Positions 12,528 through 24,189 of a DNA stretch of 64,000 nucleotides are shown in pieces (position 1 is the first letter of the stretch; every line of letters starts with the position of its first letter). The position numbers and the translations under genes were made by a program. Source of the DNA: Paraspadella gotoi (Eukaryota; Chaetognatha); assembly GCA_051294375.1 (NCBI GenBank), contig CM119263.1, forward strand, positions 11,819,130-11,883,129, in the 5' to 3' direction. Under the pieces are notes generated by a model. That model made no database searches. It was not told where the DNA came from and saw only the letters and a list, made by a program, of their open reading frames with translations.

Positions 12528-12647
12528 CTTGATCGCGAGTCTGACAAGCGTTTCCCTTTCATTCGCCATCCGCTTCGCCATCAAAGTGCAGAACTCGGCG
12601 AAGCTGATCATCCCATCCCGGTCGATATCAGCTGCTTCGATCATTGC
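12528..12647 (-). CDS. calmodulin-like exon 3: second EF-hand and central linker
   Basis: Forty codons in phase 0 encode AMIEAADIDRDGMISFAE (second EF-hand), FCTLMAKRM and a linker ANERETLVRLAIK matching the central helix of calmodulin in length. The donor is GTTAGT. The acceptor (CTTATCGACAG) has almost no pyrimidine tract, because a long ATG-repeat sits just upstream on the transcript strand. Confidence 0.88.
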
Positions 12648-12664
12648 CTGTCGATAAGATTGGG

Positions 12665-12747
<83 letters not shown>
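12665..12747 (+). repeat. (TCA)n/(TGA)n microsatellite next to a splice acceptor
   Basis: About 27 perfect trinucleotide units. On the - strand they lie 17 bases upstream of the exon 3 acceptor of the calmodulin-like gene, where a pyrimidine tract would be expected. Confidence 0.97.
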
Positions 12748-13156
12748 GCCTTCAACATCTGTCGACGTGGCAATCGAAGCTGTTTTTCAAAGTATAGTAA
12801 CAGAAGTGTCTTCAAAATAGTTGTTATCTTTTCCAGACGATATGTTTATTATTCAGAGGTTATCAGTGAGTTGTCAAGTCGGTTCAATGCTCGGTCGAAC
12901 ATTTAAATTAATACGAATCAAATCGGAAGCAATTCTTCATTACTGTCGGCCCTGATTTCTCCGCCGTCTTACTTATACATAGTTAAAAATGTTAAATTAT
13001 TTCATACGACATATTTCAACTTGGCCCCTCTCAACCTTCCACGCTCTCTTCACCTGCCACAAGCGCACCGGAGCGTATACAAATACATCTTCCTACATCG
13101 GGGTTTACGTTTGTTTACTTCGTTCGCCAACTTTCATCTAATCCATCTTTTCGGCG

Positions 13157-13701
<545 letters not shown>

Positions 13702-13812
13702 CCGAATTTTTCCCTTTTGTTGTCAGCGAGGTTCGGGGGGGGGGGAGATGGGAAGCGGGTTCGTCGTCTTTCGTCGCCGAGATCGAGAGTCTTTTGTTTG
13801 TTGTGTTTTTTC

Positions 13813-13837
13813 NNNNNNNNNNNNNNNNNNNNNNNNN
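13813..13837. other. assembly gap (25 N)
   Basis: Run of 25 unknown bases between the two arms of a ~550-bp inverted repeat. Confidence 1.
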
Positions 13838-13839
13838 GC

Positions 13840-13995
13840 GCGGAAAATAAAGAAAACTGAAAGAGAATTTTCGACGATGAAAGACCAGGCGATTGGGGAG
13901 GAACCGGGTCCCCCGAAAAAAAACCTTGTAAACAAACGAGAAACGTAATTACGGCTTTTCTCCCTTTTGTCTTCATTTTCTAGTCTCTCTTCTCT

Positions 13996-14060
<65 letters not shown>

Positions 14061-14066
14061 CTCTCT

Positions 14067-14097
<31 letters not shown>

Positions 14098-14401
14098 TTT
14101 TCTCTCTCTCCCTCCGACCGAAATCATTATTCTACCGTTTCCTCTTTTTTCTCTCTTCTCCTTTTATTTTCTTCTATCTCACTTTTATCTTTTTTAGTTC
14201 TGTCTCTCCGATTTTCGCCCTTCTTCTTTCCTTTTTCTCTTTCTTCCTCTTTCCTTTCCTGTTCGCTAGAAACTTTACTTCCGTCCATCATGGAATTTTT
14301 TTTTTTTTTCAGTTTGGAACGAGATTCTTTTTCCGCTCAGTCTTTGGCCACGCCCACTCCCGGTCCTGCCATTGAACAGACTGAGTCCTCGGTTCACAAA
14401 A
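13840..14401 (-). repeat. inverted repeat, right arm (pair with 13157-13701)
   Basis: Reverse complement of the left arm, including its flanking CT microsatellite at about 13998-14110. The boundary on this side is GGTTCACAAAA, after which the two copies diverge. Confidence 0.93.
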
Positions 14402-14856
14402 GAGGGAGGTTCATCTTTTTCGGAGCCTTCTCCATGAAAGTTATTTCCCCCCGAGGTGAAACTAATACTAAAAGGAAAAAAATAGTTCTGACTTTCTACA
14501 CGAAACGATCTCAACGCTATTTGAAATTAATAATTCTCAAGACCTGTTCGCCAATAAACTTGGAAGCTCGCTAATCACTCTAATTCTACCAGTAAATTTT
14601 CACGGACGGGGCAAAAGTTTACGTTAAATCCTAAGTCCTAATAAGTTAATTATAACTTTAGGGTTAGTATTTCTTGTAAAACTTGAATATTAAATAGATA
14701 TTCAGATAACCATGGGCGGCCGTATAGGTATACTTTTTGGCCCGAAAGTTACTATTTTATTTTTTTTAGGATGCCACAATAACAATAGTTTGGAACAATG
14801 ATTTTGACAATTCCTATTCGCGACGCGTCATGCGATCAATCGGTCAAACGATGTAC

Positions 14857-14933
14857 CTCGACTTCCTCCTTGCCGAGTCCCATCCCGCGGACGACGTCCC
14901 CCATTTCCATCTTCGTGATAGTTCCGTCTCCAT
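14857..14933 (-). CDS. calmodulin-like exon 2: first EF-hand loop and following helices
   Basis: The exon follows acceptor CAAAACAAG, completes an Asp codon and encodes DGDGTITKMEMGDVVRGMG then LGKEEVE (residues 22-47). The donor is GTACAT, leaving in phase 0. Loop 1 (DKDGDGTITKME) has all canonical ligand positions, including Glu at position 12. Confidence 0.87.
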
Positions 14934-15373
14934 CTTGTTTTGGACGTAAAAACGAAAATGAACATTAGAGTGGAGCACTCAAGAACAAAAAATTTATTTG
15001 AATGATAGAACAAAGATATTTAGAAATAAGATAGTATGATTAACTAGTACAAAAATATTTCGTTCATATTGTTTTGGGAACAGAATAGTAAAATACAATA
15101 TATTTGTAGTAATATTCTTATGAAATAGTAAATTTTAAAAATAATTTTTTTTAAACTTTTAATAAAGATTCAGATTTTTTATAAAAAGTTGAATCAAAAA
15201 TATAAAACATGTTATAAAAAATTCTGTCATCTTCAACGTTTAAAACGGGAAAAAGGTGAAAATTTCTTACTTTTTATTCTCTGTAGTAAAAACTTATATA
15301 TATTAAAACGTTTTAGTCATTTTTTGTGATCCAAACATTAAAATATCATTTAATATATTTTATAAAAGTTTTT

Positions 15374-15493
15374 TATTTTTTATGGCAAATCCAAATCTGT
15401 TTTTAAAAATTAAAAAAAAATATTTTGNNNNNNNNNNTTTAGTTTTTTATGGCGAATCCAAATCTGTTTTTAAAAATTAAAAAAATTATTTTG
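15374..15493 (+). repeat. direct duplication flanking a 10-N gap
   Basis: The ~50-base sequence at 15374-15427 (TTTTATGGCAAATCCAAATC and following) reappears with one clear substitution and a run-length change at 15443-15493. The gap at 15428-15437 lies between them. This is the pattern left when overlapping contig ends were joined without being merged. Confidence 0.9.
15428..15437. other. assembly gap (10 N)
   Basis: Run of 10 unknown bases, in the first intron of the calmodulin-like gene. Confidence 1.
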
Positions 15494-15821
15494 AAATTTA
15501 ACGATTTTATAAGGATATTACTAAATAAATAATAGAATTTACTATACTGTTATGCTAAAAACAATTTATAAGGATTTAAAATTTATTAATTACATGCCCA
15601 TATGCAGCAAAAAAATGATGTTCAATCACTAAATCTTTTCATCACTACACCCTAATGAACATATTTGGTTGAATAGGACCGATAACTCCGAGCGAATGTC
15701 AAGAGGACATGGATGGCGGTTTATTTTGGTAGCAATTCGACTGTTTTTCTTTTCCTTGATGACAAATCTTATTACGATGATGATGACGATAAATTTTTTA
15801 CCATAATGTAGAGGATAATAC

Positions 15822-15885
15822 CTTTGTCGAAGATCTTGAAAGCAGCCTTTAGTTCTTTGATTTGTTCATTGGATAGAATTTCCAT
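15822..15885 (-). CDS. calmodulin-like exon 1: start and first EF-hand helix
   Basis: The start codon is at 15885-15883 and begins MEILSNEQIKELKAAFKIFDK, residues 1-21. Calmodulin has the same arrangement (LTEEQIAEFKEAFSLFDK). The exon ends inside the first calcium loop in phase 1, with donor GTATTA. The coding length is 64 bases. Confidence 0.85.
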
Positions 15886-16607
15886 GATTTTTTCCCCTTT
15901 TTCCTGGATTTTTGGAAGTTCGTTTTTTCGGTCTAAGTTTAATTTTTATAATATAGAAATAATGCGCGGCCTCGTGGATTTGATTTATTTAATTTCCTGG
16001 CGCGTTTTGATATCCATGGAAGAAAGTTTATTTCGTAAAATTTTTTTTTGAAATTGTTTATAACTTGATATGTTTAAACAACTTCCCAAAAAGACGGAAC
16101 GTATTCTTTTTCTCAAGTTAATCGGAGGTTTCGTATTTTATTTTATTTTAACTATTAAAAAGATTCTTTGTCTGATTTAAACTGTCTTTTGTTTTTCCGT
16201 TAAGCCGAGTTAAGAAAGAGGTCGGTAGCGTTCAGTAATTTTTCCTATTTCTGTTTGTCCTTTTTTTTTCAATCGTTTTAGCATTGTGATCCAAACCTAA
16301 GCCTTAGGTTAAGGCAAAGTTTGATAATTACAGTTGAAACATTTCCTAATTACAATACAATATCTTTATCCTGGCAGTTTTCATTGTAATTTTCATTCTT
16401 TAACTTTGTTGCTTACTCTTTTTCCTCTGTGTTATTCCCTATACCATAAATTATGCCAAAAGCTATGCCTTAAATTTCCCGAGGCGATCGTCCAACGTGG
16501 ATTAAATATTTTATTTTTTGAACACTGAGATAAAAATATTGACGAGATGTAAGTACTTCAAATTCATCAGTCAAGCGTGGAAAAAGGGAGGCACAAGGGG
16601 AGAGAAA

Positions 16608-16632
16608 GTGAGGACTGAGCCTCAGTCCTCAC
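16608..16632. repeat. 25-base hairpin-forming palindrome
   Basis: GTGAGGACTGAG, one C, then CTCAGTCCTCAC: two exact 12-base complementary arms with a single central base. It lies in the afadin 23-kb intron, upstream of the nested gene. Confidence 0.95.
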
Positions 16633-17096
16633 TGAGGAATGGAGAGAGAGATAGAGATGGTTTAAGACTCTGAAGAACATCATCCATCATTGTCAATCTT
16701 TCGCATTTGATATAAAAAATTGCTGCGTCATAAATGCTCCAAGTGAAGATACTTTAAGCGAAGCGAGTGGGGCGGCCAGGAAATCTGTGAGGCCGTAGTG
16801 TAGGAGACAACCTAAAACCAAAGAGACGGAATCCAAGATGTGGTCTAAATAAAGAGTGACAAGGAAGACACAGCCGGATGTGCCGAAGACAAAAAAGCAG
16901 AAAGAGACGAAAAAATAGTACCTGAAAAATGTATTGTTGTTCCATGATTTTCCATTGAAATTAACTTATTAGAATTTTTTGACTTTCTGTCTCTTTTTTT
17001 CCCCAATTTCTCTTTCATATATTTTCAGACTCTTGGAAATTGTTCGACGCGCCTCCCACGCAGTTTGTCTCGTCGCCCACACACAAATCGTTCACG

Positions 17097-17097
<1 letters not shown>

Positions 17098-17157
<60 letters not shown>
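17098..17157 (+). repeat. (CT)n microsatellite
   Basis: About 30 CT units. The Leu/Ser-repeat open frames that cross it are simple translations of the repeat. Confidence 0.97.
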
Positions 17158-17158
<1 letters not shown>

Positions 17159-17745
17159 ACCCCATCGAACTCTTTACCTTTCCTCAACTTTCTTTTTGGT
17201 TTACCTTTACAAACCAGGGTTTTTTCGTTACAATTTCAATGTACATAAACTTTCGCAAACTCTTGAAATCTACTGTCTTGTGAGTCATCCATTGCTTCCC
17301 CTTGTTTTTCCCGTCTCTGAAAAAATCATTTTTGCTGGTGACCGAGCTTCCGTGAGACGCGGTGGTCCATTGTCCCAGGTATGACCAAATTGACCATATT
17401 TAATCATTGCGTGCTGATAGTTTTTTTCCTATCTGTTCACCAACACTAAATATCCAACAACTTATAATATCTCAACTTGACTTCCGACATCTCCAGACCC
17501 TTTCCTTTCGTCTGCTCACTTCACGGTTCTCACCTCTCCTCTCGTTAAAAAGTCCCTCACGTTTTCCGTCGAACATTACAAGTCGCGGCACTTATCGTTA
17601 TTCATCCTTTTTGGCTTCGTTCCAATCCCCAGCGATCTACTCCGCCCGAAACAGAAGCCCGACTCCGCCTCGCTCATCGCGCGGGGCCTCACCCTCCCGT
17701 CGTCGTCGTCAGTCCCGTTTCTTCTCCTTCTCCTCCTATTCCTCC

Positions 17746-17778
<33 letters not shown>

Positions 17779-18121
17779 CCCTAATCTCCATAACCAGTTT
17801 TAACCATTTCTCTTCCAAACGGATCGACCACCAAAACCAAAATACTTGTTATTATGAACAATTGTACATAAATTAATATATTGTATGTATTGTATTGTAT
17901 TGTACGTATTTACTATGTACTATATCTCCGCCTATTAGATAACATTCTAGCAATATATACATCGATTCCACAACGCCACAGTCACCCACTTCCACAATCA
18001 CATTTCGACCTCGCTCCGCCCACAGACTTCTTCTCGCCTCTCGGACTGACCAATGATTCAGTCAGTTGGTGCCTTTTTGCCATAAAAGTGTCTAGGTACG
18101 TTCCATCACTCTGCCCGGGTC

Positions 18122-18228
<107 letters not shown>

Positions 18229-18393
18229 CCCCCTCATGCGCGAGCCGAGGTTTGTCTATTCAATGCATTCAATGTAAACAATGTAGCGAGGGGCGAGGGT
18301 TGGTACCTCTCAAGACCCTCGAAGAAATCCCGATCGTGACGCAATCGTCACGCAATCGCGTCACGACTGTCACGTCAAAAGTCTCTATCTCTC

Positions 18394-18680
18394 TCACACA
18401 CGCACACACACATATTATTTAGTAAAAAAAAAGAAAAAGAAAAAATTAAGAATAGCAAGCAAAACTGAGGACAAAGCTCTTCTCAGTGTTTTTAGAAATA
18501 ACGAACGTTAAACCTTAAAAGTAAAAAGGAAAAAAAGGTTCCTTGTTTGTTTACTTGCCATCCTTCTGAAGTTAGGAGAAAACACTGAGAAGAGCTTTGT
18601 CCTCAGTTTTGCTTGCTTTTCTTATTTTTTTTTTTTTCTTTTTTTTTTTACTAAATAATATGTGTGGTGTGCGTGTGTGA
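18394..18680. repeat. inverted repeat ending at an assembly gap
   Basis: The segment from about 18394 to 18492 (CTCACACACGCACACACACA at its start) returns as its reverse complement at about 18578-18680, just before a 25-N gap. The inner loop is about 85 bases. Poly-A/poly-T lengths differ between the arms. The location beside the gap points to an assembly fold-back. Confidence 0.88.
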
Positions 18681-18705
18681 NNNNNNNNNNNNNNNNNNNN
18701 NNNNN
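18681..18705. other. assembly gap (25 N)
   Basis: Run of 25 unknown bases directly after an inverted copy of upstream sequence. Confidence 1.
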
Positions 18706-20162
18706 CATTAGGCGCATGCACAAAGGCAATATACTCAAGTGTTTTTCGTTCCATTGTTTTTAATTTGTCTTCTACCGGACGCAAATAACTTATGAAGCGA
18801 AAACAAAAATCTTTCTAACGAATGGTCATTAAAGTCGCCAGAACGAGCCCTTCATGGTGAGCGGTATCCCTTGATATATCCCCCTGGTACACCAGTACTT
18901 ATGAATGGTAATTTTAGTATTCCTTTTCATAAAGTACATACTATCTGATAAAATTACAGAAAAAAAAAAAATAGAACTGAAAGACGACAGACGAAGTAAC
19001 TTAAAATTGTCAGCCCGTTTCAAATCTTTCCCTCAAGAAAACTCACTTTACGCTTGATAGAAAGTACAGTCGTCTCGCTTTGCTTAACTCGTACGAGTCA
19101 AAACAAACATTTTTTGAGATTTCGGGTGAAGAAGAAGCGTCGAGTCGTGAAATTTGAGCTCGAGGCGAAAATGTGAAGAGATAAAACTTTATATTTTATT
19201 TTCTGATCATCTTCTCGCATACATTCATACATACTTCAGTGATTTTCTTTCCTGGCTTCGAGTTTTTCCGTTAGCCTCCTGCGGATGTGTTTTCTTGTTA
19301 AGATGGAAAAACAGTTTTTTTTTATTCGGGTGGAGAGGAGGGGGGAAAGGCGAGAGCGCTTGTATACCTGAATCGGGCTTGGTTTTTCTTTTTAAAGGTT
19401 CGACTTGGGGCAAAGCAAAGGCAAACGATGTCTTCAAAATCAAATTGTATTTTTCGGATTTTTTAAAAATAATTGTAACCGCATTTTTACATTTTATTGT
19501 TTGCATTCGGTATGATATAAGTTTTCAAAAAATATTTTTGATACGTATTTCCTCATTGCTGTGTGTGTATGTGTGTGTTCTTGTGTGTGTTTGTGCGTGT
19601 GACAGTGTGACACACACACCCCGTGTGTGTGGTGCGCTGCGCTTTGTTTCTTTCTCCGAATCCAAGGAATTGGATAGACTTTCCGTTGGTAACAAAGTTA
19701 AAATTGGAACAGGGTTTTATCGGAACCGAAGTTTCTTTCCGACCTTCTCGATTTAAAAGTCAATTTATCAACGTGGTTCTGGGTCAAAAAGAATCACGAG
19801 TGGACAAAACAACGACGACAACGACGTCGTCGTCGAGCAAATAAGAAAAAAAAGGAACGTAATTCATTCTAAACGATACAAGCGTTTTACATAATTCATT
19901 CTCCTCGATGCTGTGCGAGGATTAGATGTCTTTTTACGTCATAGATTTAATAATAAAAATAAAATCGTTAAAAAAAAAAATTTGAAAAAAAAAGGATCAC
20001 AGTATAATTTTCGTTTTAGGGTTTATTTGTGCCCGCTGTTAATCAAATGAAAGCAGCTTTTCTCTGATGTTGTTCCAGTTTCCCAACTGTTAACGCCCCC
20101 TGTCGTCCGACTCATGACTGTTTTGCCGGCATATCGTCACCTTCGCCTTCTTCCTCATTTCC

Positions 20163-20495
20163 TTCTCCGTCGTTTTCGTTTTTGTCGCTTTCGTCCTTGT
20201 CTTTTTCGTCTTTGGCATTTTCGTCCTTGTCAGTTTTTTTTTCGTCGTTTTTGTCTTCATTGTTTTTGTCCTTGTCAATTTTTTCTTTGCCATATTTATC
20301 TTCGTCATTTTCTTCTTTGACGTTTTTGTCCTTATCATTTTTGTCTTTGCCATCTTCGTCTTTGTCATATTCGCATGCACATTGTTTCCGTCTTAGTCTT
20401 CTTCATCGTTTTTGTCTTCGTCGTTTTCGTCCTGGTCGTTTTCGTCTTCGATCACGTCATCGATTTCGTCTTAGTCGTTGTCGTCGTCCTCTCAT
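20163..20495 (+). repeat. degenerate 15-bp minisatellite
   Basis: Variants of TTTTTGTCCTTGTCA and TTTTCGTCTTTGTCA recur with 15-base periodicity over more than 300 bases. Translated on the - strand this gives a pentapeptide-like Lys/Thr/Met pattern (KMTKT, KMAKT, KLTRT). Being a multiple of three, the array keeps frames open, so the open frames here need not be genes. Confidence 0.8.
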
Positions 20496-20952
20496 TCGAT
20501 CAAGATTCGCCCACGCGTCTTAGTCGTCGCAACCCCATTTCCTCCTTTCCTCTTCCTATTTCTTTCCCATCTCAAACACTCATCGCCCTTCTCCATCTTT
20601 TCTTTTCTTTCTCTATCAACTCCGCGCTTCTCCATCTTATATTTTCTTTCTCTATCAAATCCGCGCTTTTCCTTCCTCAAATCCCTTTCTTCCTCTTTTG
20701 CCTCCGGCCCTCCCCACATTTTTGCTCTCCTCTCTCGATTCCCCACTTCCCATTCTTTCCATTTATTCCTCATTCATAATCACGCTTCTCCACCCGATAT
20801 TCGGATTCAAATAATCGATGGCGCGTACGTCATAGACCCTCGCCACGCCGTTGACTCGACGGTGAATCGAAACGGTGAATCGCCGACGAATCGCTATCTC
20901 GAACCATCCACGCGCCCACGTTGACGTCATTTTTAATCGGATTTGTTTTCCT

Positions 20953-21069
<117 letters not shown>

Positions 21070-21483
21070 GAATACAGAACCAGCATGTGCTGTTCCTATA
21101 GCGATACTAACCTCACTCTTGCCCTGCATTCTCTGCCCTAAAAATAGAATACATTTTGAAACCGCGTAACAGGAAAAGAAATGAGGATCTTATTAAATTT
21201 GATCTTCGGAGGTTCCAATCTCACCGCTGCCACCACATTTCAGTAAGAAGACAGAGATTTCAACATGAAACAAAAGTGGAATTTATTTAAAGAAAAGTAG
21301 ACATGAAGACAGTTTCAATATTTGGACAGAATGAATTGGTACAAAAACCGATACAATTAATACAGGGCAAGTGGATCAGAGACGTGAGTAGAATTTCCTG
21401 GCGGATGGAAGGCCATCCTCCTATTAGCCGGTTCCATCTGACTCTCGACCAATCAGAGAGCTCGATTCCATTTTGTTGATTTC

Positions 21484-21548
21484 TTCGCGAATCTTCGATC
21501 CGATTCCATCCGGTTCCATTCGATTCCATCCGGTTCCATTCGATTCTA
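21484..21548 (+). repeat. short tandem GGTTCCATTCGATTCCATCC repeat
   Basis: A 20-base unit of TTCCATYCGATTCCATCCGG type is repeated about two and a half times. Confidence 0.75.
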
Positions 21549-21947
21549 CCTTTTAAGTTTCTAGATCTCCTGTAATGTTAGTATGATAATGTATGTTATT
21601 ATCTACTTACTAGTGGACTTTAATCTAATTTAGTGATCCAGAGTAAAACCATATGCAAATACACCTCTACTATTTTTCTTAAATATTATTCTCCCTACCA
21701 AGAAGAAACGCCCTTCATCACCTGGATTATGTGCACGAGGCTCGAAAAAAAAAATCTTGGGTAACCGGGATTCAGGAGCTTTTCTCCGGCGAAATATCAT
21801 CACCATCTGGACTAAAAATTGTCAAGGAAATCTCGGGGAAATTAAAATTTAAATCTCGCGTTGATGAGGAGAGGAAAGTTTAACATTTCCGGTCCTCACC
21901 GGGGTTTTTTTTTCCCAATATGCCACGCGTTGAAATCGTTAAGACGC

Positions 21948-21979
<32 letters not shown>

Positions 21980-23571
21980 ACGAGATGGACGTCCTTTGCA
22001 ACGTCATCGAGAAAGAGAAAACGGCGTGGCAAAGAAAACATAGCTGTATAATAGTGTATATATGAAAGGGGAGTCAACATTTTTTTTAGGAGAAAGATTG
22101 AAAGTAGAAAGGAAAAGTAGAAAATGAAAGCCTCCAAGTTTCCGCGGCGAAATAAAAGTAAAGTTACTGGAGGGGAAGAAAGTGGCAACCGAGCGATTGC
22201 GGGCAGAAAGGGTGAAAAAAAAAGTCTCATTAAGAAAAGGGGAAGTGAAAGACGGAGAAAAACTAAACGAAAGAAAAAAGGGACAAGCATTGAAAAACTA
22301 AGTTGGCTGACTCTCTCTCTCTGAAAAAGAAACAAATGAGTAATGAATGTGAAAACAAGTAAAGGGTTTTTTTAAAAGGTTATGACGTATGGAAGACAAC
22401 GAAACGACAAAGGTAAAAAGTAAGCAGTGAAAAGTGTCTTTCTTTTGCGGTGAATTCTTTCGCGGCTTTCCTTAGCCTTTCCTTTCCTCCCTCGTTCACA
22501 CTTCATGAGCCTCTTTGTGCGCTTTTCGATTTTCCTCTTCACAGTCTGGGAGGGTATGAAGACTGAGGAGGAAAGAAAAGAAGGAATGGAAAAGATAATT
22601 GTGAGAAGCCAAATCTCCGGAAAACCCCGAGGAGATAAAAAACGAAAAAAAAAAAACAGATAAAGAAAAAAAATAAAGAAGAATACTATTAAAAATGAAT
22701 AACGCAAATATATGGTAGAAAGTATTAGAAAGTAAAGTGAATCTAAGGATCTCAGGATTTTAAAAATTAATTCTTATCTAAAAAAAATATAAATAACTTA
22801 GAACAATAGGGAAAGCCTATGTAGGCTCTGTAAAGTTAAAATATAGGAAAAGCCTAAGCTTAAGGGTTGAACTCCGTAAAGAAAATACGAAAAAAATGGA
22901 AATGTGAAATGAATAGAGCGCCTCCTCACCTGGTGACGGCTGCCACGCCTACGCTGACGACGACCATTCGAACGACGCCAAGTCAGCTGTCAATGTCGCC
23001 GTCTTCCTTTCGAGGTTGTGAACTTCATCACCGTCTACCTCACCATTGTGAACGACTTAACCACCTCGTAGCCTAATTTGTGACCAACGTCATTGTGGCA
23101 AAATCCAAACAAATCATAAAAAATGTTTACCGTTCATGGCGAAGAATTATGTCAATCTTAAAATTACACAATTAATGCTAAATGATCTTTTTTAGTACTG
23201 AATGTATGTATTTTCAAGTGTTTTGTAGAACTATTTTATAAGAATATATATATATTTTTTTGAATACTGTGGCGTAAGTGAAAACGGAAAAGCAATATTT
23301 TGCACGGCTGCACACCACCTTTCCCTTGCAACAATCAAATCTTGCAACGGTCATTAACTGCGACATCATTAAATCTTGCCGTTGATGGAGCCACTGAGAG
23401 AGATTCATTACCGATACAAACGAACCCAGTTTATCCTTTCTCTTTTATTTGTGTGGTTAGTTTTATTATTATTTATGTTTTATTTCTTTATTTTTTTTTT
23501 CTTTTTGCTTGCCTCTCGATTATTTCTTCTTATTACTCACAACCTTTTGGCTTGCCTATCTCTCTTTTCGG

Positions 23572-23648
<77 letters not shown>

Positions 23649-23851
23649 ATATTACTTCCTTCTCCTTTTCTTGTTCTCTCCACTGCGCTTGACGATCTCA
23701 CGCCACGTTGAAGCTCGTTTCCATGGTGAGGGCGCAGCAATGGAAACCAGCCACCATCGTTGCCAGCGTCAGCACGCCGCGATGAGACAAGAAGACGACG
23801 GCGACGCGACGACGACCCACGTCGTGGCACCAGACCTAAACATGTGGAGTA

Positions 23852-23901
<50 letters not shown>

Positions 23902-23907
23902 CTCTCT

Positions 23908-23945
<38 letters not shown>

Positions 23946-23954
23946 CTCCTCCTC

Positions 23955-23976
<22 letters not shown>
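23572..23976 (+). repeat. two (CT)n tracts enclosing a GC-rich island
   Basis: CT tracts at about 23572-23644 and 23849-23976 flank about 200 bases, of which 23700-23845 is GC- and CpG-rich. The island is open in more than one frame and shows no known motif, so it is not called a gene. Confidence 0.85.
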
Positions 23977-23985
<9 letters not shown>

Positions 23986-24189
23986 GCCTGGAATTGACAA
24001 AACAGAAAAAATATAATTACGACAATTTCTTTTCACCTACTATTTTTTCCTTCTGTAGTGGTTTTAAAAATATTTATAACACGAGAAAAAGTGGCACTCG
24101 TATAATTTTTGCTTATTACTATTATTTGACATATACTCTTATCTCTTCTCTCTACTCTGACACTACTCGTCACCGAAACCGCGATCCCT

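Noticed and set aside
12471-12815. Open frame with a long poly-Met run joined to an EF-hand
   Set aside because: The Met run is the translated ATG microsatellite in the intron. The real exon begins at the acceptor before AMIEAAD.
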